Positions 1 to 33,310 are shown, counted from the first letter of the stretch. The stretch: 64,000 nucleotides of DNA from Macrostomum hystrix (GCA_950097015.1 CATNEN010000005.1:3959501-4023500); one strand, 5' to 3'. The notes: generated by a model from the sequence alone, not told the origin. Numbers and translations: made by a program.

Positions 1-82
1 GGATCGAAATTTTCCCCACCATTTACGATGAACCAACTTTCAATGCCGTCCGACGTCGGCATCGTCAAGATATTCAGCGAGA

Positions 83-372
83 AGGAGAGAAGGAGAGAGA
101 GAAGGAGAGAAGGAGAGGGAGAGGAGAGAGAGAAGGAGAGAAGGAGAGAAGGAGAGGGAGAGGAGAGAGAGAAGGAGAGAAGGAGAGAAGGAGAGGGAGA
201 GGAGAGAGAGAAGGAGAGAAGGAGAGAAGGAGAGGGAGAGGAGAGAGAGAAGGAGAGAAGGAGAGAAGGAGAGAAGGAGAGGGAGAGGAGAGAGAGAAGG
301 AGAGAAGGAGAGAAGGAGAGAAGGAGAGGGAGAGGAGAGAGAGAGGGAGAGAGGGAGAGAGAGAGCGGGAGA
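83..372 (+). repeat. GA-rich purine minisatellite
   Basis: Units of GAGAAGGAGAGAAGGAGAGG type form an unbroken purine strand, a possible triplex former. It interrupts a MITE. Confidence 0.85.
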
Positions 373-619
373 GAGGAGAGAGGACACTGCCCATTGAATT
401 TCAAAAATCTAATGTTGGAATCGATTCCGATATGTATCGAAAAATTGAAATCAGGATTCGAACCAAGGCAACTCCAGACGCGTTTCGCTCTTATTGGAGC
501 TCATCAGTAGAGTCTAGCCTAGCGCTCTAGCCATTAGGCTATTGAATTTCAAAAATCTAATGCTGGAATCGATTCTGATATGTATCGAAAAAATTGAAAT
601 TAGTTTTTTAATTTTTTTC

Positions 620-690
620 AAGAGTATATATATATATATAGTATATAGTATATAGTATATAGTATATATAGTATATATATATACCAGCCC
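620..690. repeat. (TA)-rich repeat with TAGTATA units
   Basis: TATATAGTATATAGTATATA repeats immediately before the first copy of an 88-bp direct repeat. Confidence 0.75.
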
Positions 691-1790
691 ATTAGATACA
701 TATAGCTAACAACATAAAAAATATGTACACAAACTTCGACAAGCTTTGCTTCTTGATAATATTTGTCGAAGACCCTGGTGACAAGGACAGCTTGGCGAAT
801 CCATATAGGTTCGATAATATCAATATAACGACACAATATGGTTTTTGCCACCAGACGTTGAATATCCCGAGGATGCCGATGTTTTGTGATTCTGCAAGTT
901 GCTTCATCGGGTGTATTGAGCGGAAAAGTTTAGCCACTGTTCTGGATTTTAATGGCGATTAGTTGCATATTTTAGGAGATGCAGAAACACAGAAAAGTGT
1001 GTGTATTTCAAATATCCCGTGGTCTTACACTGCAAATGTAACTTTTTTGAAAAAAGCACATTAAACTAAAATTGTATTCTTCTAGTTCGCAGACCAGGTG
1101 GAGGATCTACGTATTCCTTTCAGCTACGTATCCCCAAATCTATGCAATTATCCCATACCTTACCAAAATACCCAAATCTTCGAAGCTGTCTCGTATTTTC
1201 CCCTATTTCAAAGTTCATATTTAGACTCCGCGTCTTAATACCGATTGCTTCTAGCAGACAGGGAGTAATTTCGAATATAGCAAATGTCTTTCTTCGATTC
1301 TTGACTAAAAGACAGTGCACTGTGTCAATTGAAATTTCGTCTGACATTCAAATCATTCAAAATAATTTTTGACCGCAAAGAAACTGGACAATAAAATTAA
1401 CGAACTGACTCCGACAGTTTAAGTGATTAACTTTTTTCTGAAGTACTTTTTTCCAACATTTCTACTATGAGTAGTGTAGTTTGCATCTTTTCTTGAAAAT
1501 GTTTATTCGCCCCCGCTTATTTTAAGCAGTTCTTATCGCTCAAAAACCAGATTTTTTCATGTCAGATTTATACACCGCTTTTTAACGTACAGTTTTTCTG
1601 GGTTAAAAAGAATACACACGTGACATTGAGATTAGAAAGATCTGTAAATGACAGAAGATTGGAAGTGATAATTATTTTTCAGCATTAGAATTCAGTCCTG
1701 TATACCAGCCCATTAGATACATATAGCTAACAACATGAAAAATATGTACACAAACTTCGACAAGCTTTGCTTCTTGATAATATTTCAGAA
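681..1790. repeat. Pair of 88-bp direct repeats (681-769 and 1699-1787)
   Basis: Both copies run from ATACCAGCCCATTAGATACA through CTTCGACAAGCTTTGCTTCT with about one mismatch, 1018 bp apart. A second pair (395-452 and 541-600; ATTTCAAAAATCTAATG) lies nearby. I see no gene between them. Confidence 0.7.
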
Positions 1791-2119
1791 GGTGAAATGT
1801 ACCAACAACAAGCCTTATACTGTTAGGGCTAGCAATTTTTCTCACAGCACAAAAACACGTCTTATTTTTTCTAAGCATTACTGGCTACTCATTCACTGAA
1901 GCGGTGGTGCATCTGATGTTGCGAAATCTGTGCGAAATTTTCGGCACTTTTAAATGTGTGAAACATGCAAGCACTGCGATACAAGAGCCTATTGTGCTGG
2001 TTGCCCTCAGCTACATGTTACAAGCTAGAGGGCAACATTTTATTTACCTGCATAGCCGTCACAGTGCTCTACTCCCTTTTCTCTTTGTTCTGCTTTTCTG
2101 CAACACGTCTCCTTTCTTC

Positions 2120-3205
2120 CCTCTTTCACTGTCTGCTTATCTCTGTCACTCTTATTCTCTCCCTCTTTCTCTGTCTCCTTATCTCTGTCACTCTTATTCT
2201 CTCCCTCTTTCTCTGTCTCCTTATCTCTGTCACTCTTATTCTCTCCCTCTTTCTCTGTCTCCTTATCTCTGTCACTCTTATTCTCTCCCTCTTTCTCTGT
2301 CTCCTTATCTCTGTCACTCTTATTCTCTCCCTCTTTCTCTGTCTCCTTATCTCTGTCACTCTTATTCTCTCCCTCTTTCTCTGTCTGCTAATCTCTGTCA
2401 CTCTTATTCTCTCCCTCTTTCTCTGTCTCCTTATCTCTGTCACTCTTATTCTCTCCCTCTTTCTCTGTCTCCTTATCTCTGTCACTCTTATTCTCTCCCT
2501 CTTTCTCTGTCTCCTTATCTCTGTCACTCTTATTCTCTCCCTCTTTCTCTGTCTCCTTATCTCTGTCACTCTTATTCTCTCCCTCTTTCTCTGTCTCCTT
2601 ATCTCTGTCACTCTTATTCTCTCCCTCTTTCTCTGTCTCCTTATCTCTGTCACTCTTATTCTCTCCCTCTTTCTCTGTCTCCTTATCTCTGTCACTCTTA
2701 TTCTCTCCCTCTTTCTCTGTCTCCTTATCTCTGTCACTCTTATTCTCTCCCTCTTTCTCTGTCTCCTTATCTCTGTCACTCTTATTCTCTCCCTCTTTCT
2801 CTGTCTCCTTATCTCTGTCACTCTTATTCTCTCCCTCTTTCTCTGTCTCCTTATCTCTGTCACTCTTATTCTCTCCCTCTTTCTCTGTCTCCTTATCTCT
2901 GTCACTCTTATTCTCTCCCTCTTTCTCTGTCTCCTTATCTCTGTCACTCTTATTCTCTCCCTCTTTCTCTGTCTCCTTATCTCTGCCACTCTTATTCTCT
3001 CCCTCTTTCTCTGTCTCCTTATCTCTGTCACTCTTATTCTCTCCCTCTTTCTCTGTCTCCTTATCTCTGCCACTCTTATTCTCTCCCTCTTTCTCTGTCT
3101 CCTAATCTCTGTCACTCTTATTCTCTCCCTCTTTCTCTGTCTCCTTATCTCTGCCACTCTTATTCTCTCCCTCTTTCTCTCTCTCCTAATCTCTGTCACT
3201 CTTAA
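2120..3205. repeat. 42-bp minisatellite, about 26 copies
   Basis: The unit is a pyrimidine run built from CTCTGTCACTCTTATTCTCT and CCCTCTTTCTCTGTCTCCTTAT. Copies are almost identical, with variants (TAATCT, GCCACT) clustered toward the right end. The 42-bp length is a multiple of three, which creates long false ORFs on both strands. Confidence 0.93.
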
Positions 3206-3962
3206 TTTTCGCGTACCAGATGAGAGAAAATTCGTTTGTTAGAAATTGTGTTTTAGTAGAGACACAACTAGACACAATTTTCCTTACGTTGGCAACAGCT
3301 TTGTCTTTTGATTATCTAAATGCACCTTTGCTATTTGTCTTTACTGCCAAACCCTTGACTTTTCTTTCTTCTACGAGAGAGATTATGAACTTCCAAATGT
3401 AGCCAAGAGTAAAATTCCTGTGCTTTTTTCTATGTGGCCTCTCTCTACACTCCATTGTCTCTAGACAATATGAAAGCCTTTCATAATTTACCTTTTCTGT
3501 TTCTCGATAGAATATTAGAAATTCTTATAGACTACGCAATAGAAAAATCTCGAGATTATAAATATAGATTTATTTGTTTTTAGTTTAACTATATGCTGCC
3601 CCTAAGCCCCCCAAACCAGAACAACCAGTACAGTCCATGTACAGCTGTGGCATTTGCTCTGCAAGTCAATTTCGACACAATAAAGTTGAGGCAGGTTTTC
3701 TAATGCAAGCCTTTTCTCTCCCTTTTTGTCTGCCAATTTTCTTTAAAAAAAACCCCCAGGAAATGACAATATTTGACAACATAAAAATGCAAGACAGTGA
3801 ACGGTGATAAGCACATGTCAAATGATTTGATGAAAAGTAATTTAATTTTCTAAGACCCATTCAGGCACGACAAGAAAGAAGTGGTTTAATTATGAAAGCT
3901 ATTTCTCACTCAAACTATTTTTTATCTACCTTTCTACCCCTCTTTCGCTGTCACCCCATTAA

Positions 3963-4850
3963 CAATCTCCCCTCCCTCTTTCTCCCCTTACTCTTTCTCC
4001 CCTCTCTCTTTGTCCCCTCTTAGCTCCTTCTCCCCTCTCCATTTCTTTGCTCTCTCCTTCTCCCCTTACTCTTTCTCCCCTCTCCATTTCTTCCCTCTCT
4101 TTTTCTCCCCTCTCCATTTCTCCCCTCTCCATTTCTTCCCTCTCTCTTTCTCCCCCCTCTCTTTCTCCCCTCTCTTTCTCTGCTCTCTCTCTTTCTCCCG
4201 TCTCTTTCTCCCCTCTCTTTCTCCCCTCTCCATTTCTTCCCTCTCTCTTTCTTCCCTCTCTTTTTCTCCCCTCTTCATTTCTTCCCTCTTTTTTTCTCCC
4301 CTGTCCATTTCTCCCCTCTCCATTTTTTCCCTCTCTCTTTCTCCCCCCTCTCTTTCTCCCCTCTCTCTTTCTCCCCTCTCTTTCTCTGCTCTCTCTCTTT
4401 CTCCCGTCTCTTTCTACCCTCTCTTTCTCCCCTCTCCATTTCTTCCCTCTCTCTTTCTTCCCTCTTTTTTTCTCCCCTGTCCATTTCTCCCCTCTCCATT
4501 TTTTCCCTCTCTCTTTCTCCCCCCTCTCTTTCTCCCCTCTCTTTCTCTGCTCTCTCTTTCTCCCGTCTCTTTCTACCCTCTCTTTCTCCCCTCTCCATTT
4601 CTTCCCTCTCTCTTTCTTCCCTCTCTTTTTCTCCCCTCTTCATTACTTCCCTCTCTTTTTCTCCCCTGTCCATTTTTCCCCTCTCCATTTCTTCCCTCTC
4701 TCTTTCTTCCCTCTCTTTTTCTCCCCTCTCCATTTCTCCCCTCTCCATTTCTTTCCTCGCTTTTTCTCCCCTCTTCATTTCTTCCCTCTCTCTTTGTCCC
4801 CTCTTCATTTCTCCCTATCTCTTTCTGCCCCTTCCTATTCTTACACCTTT
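3963..4850. repeat. Pyrimidine-rich (CTCCATTTCTTCCCTCTC) repeat region
   Basis: Irregular units of TTTCTCCCCTCTC and CTCCATTTCTTCCCTC, with nested duplications such as the blocks around 4180-4300, 4400-4500 and 4560-4690. Confidence 0.85.
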
Positions 4851-5620
4851 TATTTCTCATCATTCTCTTCATTTCTTGCCTTATGCCATGTTTGCCTTTG
4901 TATCCTTATTGTTTGTTATTTTTCCGTTCATTTTTCTCAACCATTCCGTCATTCCCCAGTCTCAAACTGATCAGCCTTGTTCTTTATTCAAATTTGAATG
5001 CATTTTTCGAAATTCTAAAAAAGCAAAGCCAGATTGAATCGATCGGTTGTATGTAAATTTTTCTTTCTAATTAAAAAACAGCGGCCTGATTGTGCTTGTT
5101 GGTCTCACATGCTGAAGAGTTGGTGGACTGCATGGATAGGCTGAGTCATGCCTAGAGTCTGGAAGGATAATCAGAAGGAAGAGATGACGAGCTACCTGAC
5201 TGGGAGACAATTGTAGCAGCTTGGCAGTTAACAAACCAATTCGAGGACACACCTTATAGTCCTAGTCCCATGACAGCAGCTATTTAGTACGTTGTAAAAC
5301 AAAGTACGCATATTTAGAATAGGACTCTTCTGGTTGGTCCGAAACGAAGCGATCACCTCTCCTCCGCCTCAGAGACCAGGCAGAAGCGAACATTAGACCC
5401 CAAGGACCAACCAACAGACAGACCTCACAGGCACGTGTGTGACTCATACAATAAAATAATCGGCTTTTCATGCTTTCCGACTGGGGTGTGCTTCTTGCTT
5501 AGAGCATTTTTTGCTTTGAAAAGAGCATTTAGGTGAAGTTGGACTTGTAGAGAAACGATTTGTTTAATTGTTTTACTGAATAGTTTGAAACTAGATTTAC
5601 TTCATTGACGCGAAGACTGC

Positions 5621-5629
5621 GATATAAAT
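5621..5629 (+). promoter_or_regulatory. TATA-like box upstream of PDE4 first exon
   Basis: GATATAAAT lies about 105 bp before the ATG at 5729, at a sensible distance for transcription to begin near 5650-5660. This is inferred from motif and position only. Confidence 0.35.
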
Positions 5630-5728
5630 TTGCATCTGGACAACAGCTGGACAGCCATCACTGCTTGCTGATCGCTTCGACGCTGTAGCCAGGTTGATAA
5701 GGTCGATCGATTAAGCAGTCGGTCGATC

Positions 5729-26437
<20,709 letters not shown>

Positions 26438-26762
26438 GACTATAAATTTCAGTACCTCTTTACCATTCTGAAATCAGACAGGGTTCCGTACAGAAATATT
26501 CTAGCCCTCACTCAATCGCTTATAAAAAGGTTAACAAAACTGCTAGCTATATATTTTCATGCAACTACAATGTATCTTTCCGTGTTCCTCGTCATCCTCG
26601 TCAGTTATTTTTCTGTTTCATTTCCTGACGCTTCTTGTTGACAACTCGGCCATCGGAATTTTCAGTCAATCATTCAGGCAGATTTGAGTTTCGCAGACCT
26701 CAGCCGTATTCTATTTTTAAGTACCAGACACACTAGCTAAAGTAAAATAACGAAATCGAAAG

Positions 26763-26880
26763 ACAGCTGGGTGAACTGAAGTTCTCAATTCCCTTCCCTT
26801 TATAAGATTCGAACTCACGACCTTTCGGTCCGAAGTTCCGACCACTTAACTACTCGTACAAGATTAACCCACAGACTTTG
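26763..26880 (-). mobile_element. SINE family C or related tRNA-like head
   Basis: CAGCTGGGTGAACTGAAG, followed by AGATTCGAACTCACGACCTT, with B-box-like and A-box-like parts on the minus strand. It sits in the PDE4 3' region. Confidence 0.45.
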
Positions 26881-27831
26881 CTTTGCTAACTTACAATTAT
26901 TGTTCTATTCCAAGCGTTGAAACCGCTGGTCCAAGAATTTTTCTTTAAAGTTCCGTATTACCTGTGTTCTTTAATTTTCTACCCGCCTGTGTCCTGTGTA
27001 TTGTTATAAATGCGTAGATGTGTTAAAGAGTCTAACAAATGTATACATATTTATTATTTGTGTGCGTACCCGTGTGTGAATATTTCGCGAAGGAGACAAT
27101 TATTGAATACATTAGCTTAGGAATCATCTTTTGAAGCATAACCGTTTTTGCTTTTCTGTGTCCGCGCGCGCTGCTCTCCGCTTTCTGATCATTCTTGTTT
27201 TTAAGCTGCTTGTTTGCTTATTTTGTTACTATTAACAGTGCGAACAGTAGGCGAAAAAGAAGTTTCTGAATTGAATTAATGCTGTTGTAGTTTAATTTAA
27301 CTAAACTGTGTAAATTAATTCATGTCCTAAATTATTTATATTCCATATTACTTCACAGCTAGAATTTAATTTGTGCTATTCTGCAACAATGACATCAAGC
27401 AAACAATGCGTTTCTAAGACATGTGAGGACTCAAACTTGTACTTTCTCTTTTCTTGTGACAGTTTAAATGAGAAAGGAGCTAAAATACTTCTACTAAGCT
27501 GCATTGTACTCGTTAACCTATCTGTACCCTGTCGTCTGTCCTTTAAGCGCGCCAGTTAAATTTTGTGTCTGTCTGCATATCATGATACTTAGGTAAATTT
27601 ATTTGTTACATATAGGTGATTTGTGTGCAGGAAATGTTCATAAACAATGAAGCTTAATGTTTAAATAGACAGAGAAAATTGAATTTCACATACTCAAATT
27701 TTATCCGAAACTATTACCTTTTCTGTGTCGTGACTCCGTCATTCTGTTAACACACCGATCCACGTAGCGGATATATTCTGCAATGACAAATGACTGTGCA
27801 TTCCCTACACTTTATTATCGATTTAAACTCC

Positions 27832-28532
27832 ATTCACCATCCCGAGTCACTCTCCATTCACCATTAAGAGTCACTCTCCATTCACCATTAAGAGTCACTC
27901 TCCATTCACCATCGAGAGTCACTCTCCATTCACCATCGAGAGTCACTCTCCATTCACCATCGAGAGTCACTCTCCATTCACCATCGAGAGCCACTCTCCA
28001 TTCACCATCGAGAGTCACTCTCCATTCACCATCGAGAGTCACTCTCCATTCACCATCGAGAGTCACTCTCCATTCACCATCGAGAGTCACTCTCCATTCA
28101 CCATCGAGAGTCACTCTCCATTCACCATCGAGAGTCACTCTCCATTCACCATCAAGAGTCATTCTCCATTCACCATCGAGAGTCACTCTCCATTCACCAT
28201 CGAGAGTCACTCTCCATTCACCATCGAGAGTCACTCTCCATTCACCATCGAGAGTCACTCTCCATTCACCATCGAGAGTCACTCTCCATTCACCATCGAG
28301 AGTCACTCTCCATTCACCATCGAGAGTCACTCTCCATTCACCATCGAGAGTCACTCTCCATTCACCATCGAGAGTCACTCTCCATTCACCATCGAGAGTC
28401 ACTCTCCATTCACCATCGAGAGTCACTCTCCATTCACCATCGGGAGTCACTCTCCATTCAACATCGAGAGTCACTCTCCATTCACCATCGAGAGTCACTC
28501 TCCATTCACCATCGAGAGTCACTCTCCATTCA
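27832..28532. repeat. 24-bp minisatellite with palindromic GAGAGTCACTCTC, about 29 copies
   Basis: Unit CATTCACCATCGAGAGTCAC plus TCTC. Each junction makes the 13-bp palindrome GAGAGT-C-ACTCTC. Nearly all copies are identical. Confidence 0.95.
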
Positions 28533-28721
28533 CAAATTAATTCTTTATTATTGTTAAAGAAAGATATTTCTGCTCGTCTGTGCTACTTAAAGTAGTGTTT
28601 TTTGGAAAAAATTGTATCTATCTAAAGTGCATCAAGCCGCAGTCAATTCATAATAATTCTCGTGAAATGCATCCAGCGCCAATAAAAAAGTATATTTTGA
28701 GTTATTTCGTGATAGTGGCTG

Positions 28722-31012
28722 TGGGGGAGAGAGTAGATGAGAGTGTGTGAGAGTGGGTGAATGTGGGTGAGAGTGGGTGAGAGTGGTGAGAGTGGTGAGA
28801 GTGGGTGAGAGTGGGTGAGAGTAGGTGAGAGTAGGTGAGAGTGGATGAGAGTGGGTGAGAGTAGGTGAGAGTGGATGAGAGTGGGTGAGAGTGGGTGAAT
28901 GTGGGTGAGAGTGGTTGAGAGTGGGTGAGAGTGGGTGATAGTGGGTGAGAGTGTGTGAGAGTGGGTGAATGTGGGTGAGAGTGGGTGAGGGTGGTGAGAG
29001 TGGGTGAGGATGGATGAGAGTGGGTGAGAGTAGGTGAGAGTGGGTGAGAGTGGGTGAGAGTGGTTGAGAGTGGATGAGAGTGGGTGAGAGTGGGTGATAG
29101 TGGGTGAGAGTGGGTGAGAGTTGGTGAGAGTGGATGAGAGTGGGTGAGAGTGGGTGAGAGTGGGTGAGAGTGGTTGAGAGTGGATGAGAGTGGGTGAGAG
29201 TGGGTGATAGTGGGTGAGAGTGGGTGAGAGTTGGTGAGAGTGGATGAGAGTGGGTGAGAGTGGGTGAGAGTTGGTGAGAGTGGGTGATAGTGGGTGAGAG
29301 TGGATGAGAGTGGGTGAGAGTGGGTGAGAGTGGGTGAGAGTTGGTGAGAGTGGATGAGAGTGGGTGAGAGTGGGTGAGAGTGGATGAGAGTGGGTGAGAG
29401 TGGGTGAGAGTGGGTGAGAGTGGGTGATAGTGGGTGAGAGTGGGTGAGAGTTGGTGAGAGTGAATGAGAGTGGGTGAGAGTGAATGAGAGTGGGTGAGAG
29501 TGGGTGAGAGTGGTTGAGAGTGGATGAGAGTGGGTGAGAGTGGGTGAATGTGGGTGAGAGTGGGTGAGAGTGGGTGAGAGTGGGTGATAGTGGGTGAGAG
29601 TGGGTGAGAGTTGGTGAGAGTGAATGAGAGTGGGTGAGAGTGAATGAGAGTGGGTGAGAGTGGGTGAGAGTGGTTGAGAGTGGATGAGAGTGGGTGAGAG
29701 TGGGTGAATGTGGGTGAGAGTGGGTGAATGTGGGTGAGAGTGGATGAGAGTGGGTGAGAGTGGATGAGAGTGGGTGAGAGTGGTTGAGAGTGGATGAGAG
29801 TGGGTGAGAGTGGGTGAATGTGGGTGATAGTGGGTGAGAGTGGGTGAGAGTGGGAAATAAAAGTAATAGTGGGGAAGCTTGTCAAATGAGGCGTGGGTCA
29901 CAATAATTCCCTTAAAGTACCCAGGGGTGAGAGTGGGTGAGAGTGGTTGAGAGTGGATGAGAGTGGGTGAGAGTGGTTGAGAGTGGGTGAGAGTGGTTGA
30001 GAGTGGATGAGAGTGGGTGAGAGTGGATGAGAGTGGTTGAGAGTGGATGAGAGTGGGTGAGAGTGGGTGAGAGTGGGTGAGAGTGGGTGAGAGTGGGTGA
30101 TAGTGGGTGAGAGTGGGTGAGAGTGGGTGATAGTGGGTGAGAGTGGGTGAGAGTTGGTGAGAGTGAATGAGAGTGGGTGAGAGTGGGTGAGAGTGGTTGA
30201 GAGTGGATGAGAGTGGGTGAGAGTGGATGAGAGTGGGTGAGAGTGGGTGAGAGTGGGTGAGAGTGGGTGATAGTGGGTGAGAGTGGGTGAGAGTTGGTGA
30301 GAGTGAATGAGAGTGGGTGAGAGTGAATGAGAGTGGGTGAGAGTGGGTGAGAGTGGTTGAGAGTGGATGAGAGTGGGTGAGAGTGGGTGAATGTGGGTGA
30401 GAGTGGGTGAGAGTGGGTGAGAGTGGGTGATAGTGGGTGAGAGTGGGTGAGAGTTGGTGAGAGTGAATGAGAGTGGGTGAGAGTGAATGAGAGTGGGTGA
30501 GAGTGGGTGAGAGTGGTTGAGAGTGGATGAGAGTGGGTGAGAGTGGGTGAATGTGGGTAAGAGTGGGTGAATGTGGGTGAGAGTGGATGAGAGTGGGTGA
30601 GAGTGGATGAGAGTGGGTGAGAGTGGTTGAGAGTGGATGAGAGTGGGTGAGAGTGGGTGAATGTGGGTGATAGTGGGTGAGAGTGGGTGAGAGTGGGAAA
30701 TAAAAGTAATAGTGGGGAAGCTTGTCAAATGAGGCGTGGGTCACAATAATTCCCTTAAAGTACCCAGGGGTGAGAGTGGGTGAGAGTGGTTGAGAGTGGA
30801 TGAGAGTGGGTGAGAGTGGTTGAGAGTGGGTGAGAGTGGTTGAGAGTGGATGAGAGTGGGTGAGAGTGGATGAGAGTGGGTGAGAGTGGGTGAGAGTGGA
30901 TGAGAGTGGGTGAGAGTGGATGAGAGTGGGAAATAAAAGTAATTGTGGGGAAGCTTGTCAAATGAGGCGTGGGTCACAATAATTCCCTTAAAGTACCCAG
31001 GGGTGAGTGTGG
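28722..31012. repeat. 2.3-kb G-rich 10-bp minisatellite with repeated 77-bp spacer
   Basis: The unit is GAGTGGGTGA with GGATGA, GGTTGA, AATGTG and GATAGT variants. A non-repetitive spacer (starts GGGAAATAAAAGTAATAG, ends AAAGTACCCAGGGG) occurs at 29852, 30695 and 30928. The first two are 843 bp apart and the variant order between them is largely conserved, so a higher-order unit has duplicated. Confidence 0.93.
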
Positions 31013-31694
31013 ATGTTACAAAAGCTGACATGCGATATGGTGTCTAAATTTAGCAGGAAAAATGTTTTTCGACCAGAAACACGGATAGGATTACGGGTAC
31101 TCATGCAGCGATGAGTCTGTGAAGGTCTTTGTCAAGTGCTTTCGAAATCCAAGCAGCTGTCTATTATTCGACTACGGCATAAAATGTCGTGAAAGCTTTC
31201 TCGGATAAAAATCCTTGTTTGTTAGATCATGTTTCCCGAAACACGCCGTCGTAATGGAAATGAATATACGAGTAATCTTCGAATCAATCGCCTGATATTT
31301 TATCCTTGTATTTTTGCTCTTTCCGATCTGCATTTCTAATACTTTCTTCTTCTGTATATTGATTAATGAAAATGCTCCGACCGTTGGTGCACTAAATATA
31401 GCTTTGTTGTCTCAATTTCCTGAAATATTTCAGATAGTAACTTCTTTATTCATCGTTATATTTCCTGTAAATTCTTTGCAGAACGATGAAGGAAGACCTG
31501 TGATATATTTAGTCCTTTTCAATCTGGTTTAATAACCTAGCCGTCAATTCTGTTCGAATCCTTTTGAAAGCATTGTGACCGGCTAAGATTTAAAGGTCTT
31601 ATTTGCACTTTTATGGCCGCTAATTAACCTGAATTGCATCTTAGCAATAAATTACCTAAATTGATAATTGAGTTAGCTGCTAATTACCTTCATT

Positions 31695-32470
31695 GATAAT
31701 CTATGCAGGGTCTCATTACCCCCATCAATCAATGCAGGGTCTTATTACCCCCATCAATCAATGCAGGGTCTTATTTCTCTCATCGATAATCCATGTAGGG
31801 TCTTATTACCCTCATCGATAATCCATGTAGGGTCTTATTGCCCTCATCCATAATCCATGTAGGGTCTTATTACTCTCATCCATAATCCATGTAGGGTCTT
31901 ATTGCTCTCATCCATAATCCATGCAGGGTCTTATTGCTCTCATCGATAATCCATGTAGGGTCTTATTACTCTCATCCATAATCCATGTAGGGTCTTATTG
32001 CTCTCATCCATAATCCATGCAGGGTCTTATTGCTCTCATCGATAATCCATGTAGGGTCTTATTACCTTCATCGATAATCCATGTAGGGTCTTATTACCCT
32101 CATCGATAATCCATGTAGGGTCTTATTACCCTCATCGATAATCCATGTAGGGTCTTATTGCTCTCATCCATAATCCATGTAGGGTCTTATTGCTCTCATC
32201 CATAATCCATGTAGGGTCTTATTACTCTCATCCATAATCCATGTAGGGTCTTATTGCTCTCATCCATAATCCATGTAGGGTCTTATTACTCTCATCCATA
32301 ATCCATGTAGGGTCTGATTGCTCTCATCGATAATCCATGTAGGGTCTGATTGCTCTCATCGATAATCCATGTAGGGTCTGATTGCTCTCATCGATAATCC
32401 ATGTAGGGTCTTATTACTCTCATTGAAAATCTATACAGCCGCTAATTACTCTTATTGATAATCCATAAAA
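31695..32470. repeat. 32-bp minisatellite, about 24 copies
   Basis: Unit CATGTAGGGTCTTATTGCTC plus TCATCCATAATC. Variants alternate (CCATAATC/CGATAATC, TTACC/TTGCT). Both flanks decay. Confidence 0.92.
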
Positions 32471-32888
32471 ACCCTTGAAAACCCTGGGATTATTCTTTAT
32501 TAAACTCCATCAAAGCTGCTAGAATTGTGCCTCAAGTGGTAAGGACAAGCAACCCGGTCTATTTCATATTAAGCCAGGGTGCCTCCTGTTTCATTATCCA
32601 TCTTGCCTCCCATTGAAAAATGTTTTCCAGCTGTCTTCAGTAATTCGCTCCATTATAGTTAGAAGAAGCCAAATCGCGGACCAAATGGTTGAGACAAGAC
32701 TGGGCCTTAACAACTAATAGGCATTCATTCTTTTCTTCCCTACTAACCAAGCTAATTAGTTGAAATATGGCAAGATTGATTGCGGTTGGTTCTATTATTA
32801 GAAGTGCAAAAGCTTTTGGCATCGATCTGCTGCTGTGGTCGCCATAAATTGGAATGGCTTCCCCAAATGGTTCATCGCAAGCTTCTTC

Positions 32889-33310
32889 TTAACACTAGAA
32901 AGATAACGACGTGTTCAAATACCTACATTTCGTCTGAAACACGGCTTTTAAAATTTCTAAAATTTTAATTCAATCCGAACAAACAACTTACAGATTTACA
33001 AAACATCGGTATCGTCGTCGAGTTATTCAAAGATTCTCGTCGGGCTGACTGGTGGCAAAACCCACCAGTATGAGTATAGGAATTAATTTTTTGATCACGA
33101 AATTTCGCCATGTAACCATGTCGACTCCACAAACCATGTCAAAATGAGTCGCAGGATCTTTGTTTGTTGCAGGAGCAATAGCGGCTACCGTCGGGACCTT
33201 CAACAAAAGCACCCGATCGGCATCTCAAAGACAGCTGCGTTCCCAAAGCTGAAATTGAAGATTCATCTTCTGCATTCAGTCTTCAGTCAGTAGACATTGA
33301 AGGCTGGCTG
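32889..33310. mobile_element. piggyBac-like MITE, family 2, copy
   Basis: TTAA then CACTAGAAAGATAACG. The interior matches the 15-kb copy (CTGACTGGTGGCAAAACCCA, CTGAAATTGAAGATTCATCT). The right end is eroded. Confidence 0.6.

Larger units (their letters stand above)
1..1032. mobile_element. piggyBac-like MITE, family 2, split by a GA-rich repeat
   Basis: Positions 1-82 (CCATTTACGATGAACCAACT, TCGTCAAGATATTCAGCGA) and 765-1032 (GTCGAAGACCCTGGTGACAA, GTTGCTTCATCGGGTG) are consecutive parts of the family. About 680 bp of GA repeats and other sequence separates them. The left end is outside the window. Confidence 0.5.
1033..5620. other. No gene seen
   Basis: Apart from the arrays and direct repeats listed, 1033-2110, 3206-3960 and 4860-5620 show only short, low-quality ORFs and AT-rich sequence. 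Nothing coding is supported. Confidence 0.6.

Noticed and set aside
4010-5056. Ser/Leu/Phe/Pro-rich frames of about 300-350 codons
   Set aside because: Low-complexity pyrimidine repeat; two overlapping frames are equally open, with no conserved feature.
27832-28532. Possible CRISPR array (regular 24-bp repeats)
   Set aside because: There are no unique spacers: the units are contiguous and the host is a eukaryote. The same applies to the other arrays here.
27783-28595. Open frames on both strands across the 24-bp array
   Set aside because: A 24-bp unit without stops gives open frames automatically, and the sequence on both sides is non-coding.
28632-31031. Minus-strand frames of 276-680 codons with Ser-Pro-Thr-Leu-Thr-His repeats
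   Set aside because: They are translations of the 10-bp G-rich array. Three frames are open at once, variants ignore codon structure, and there is no start context or splice evidence.
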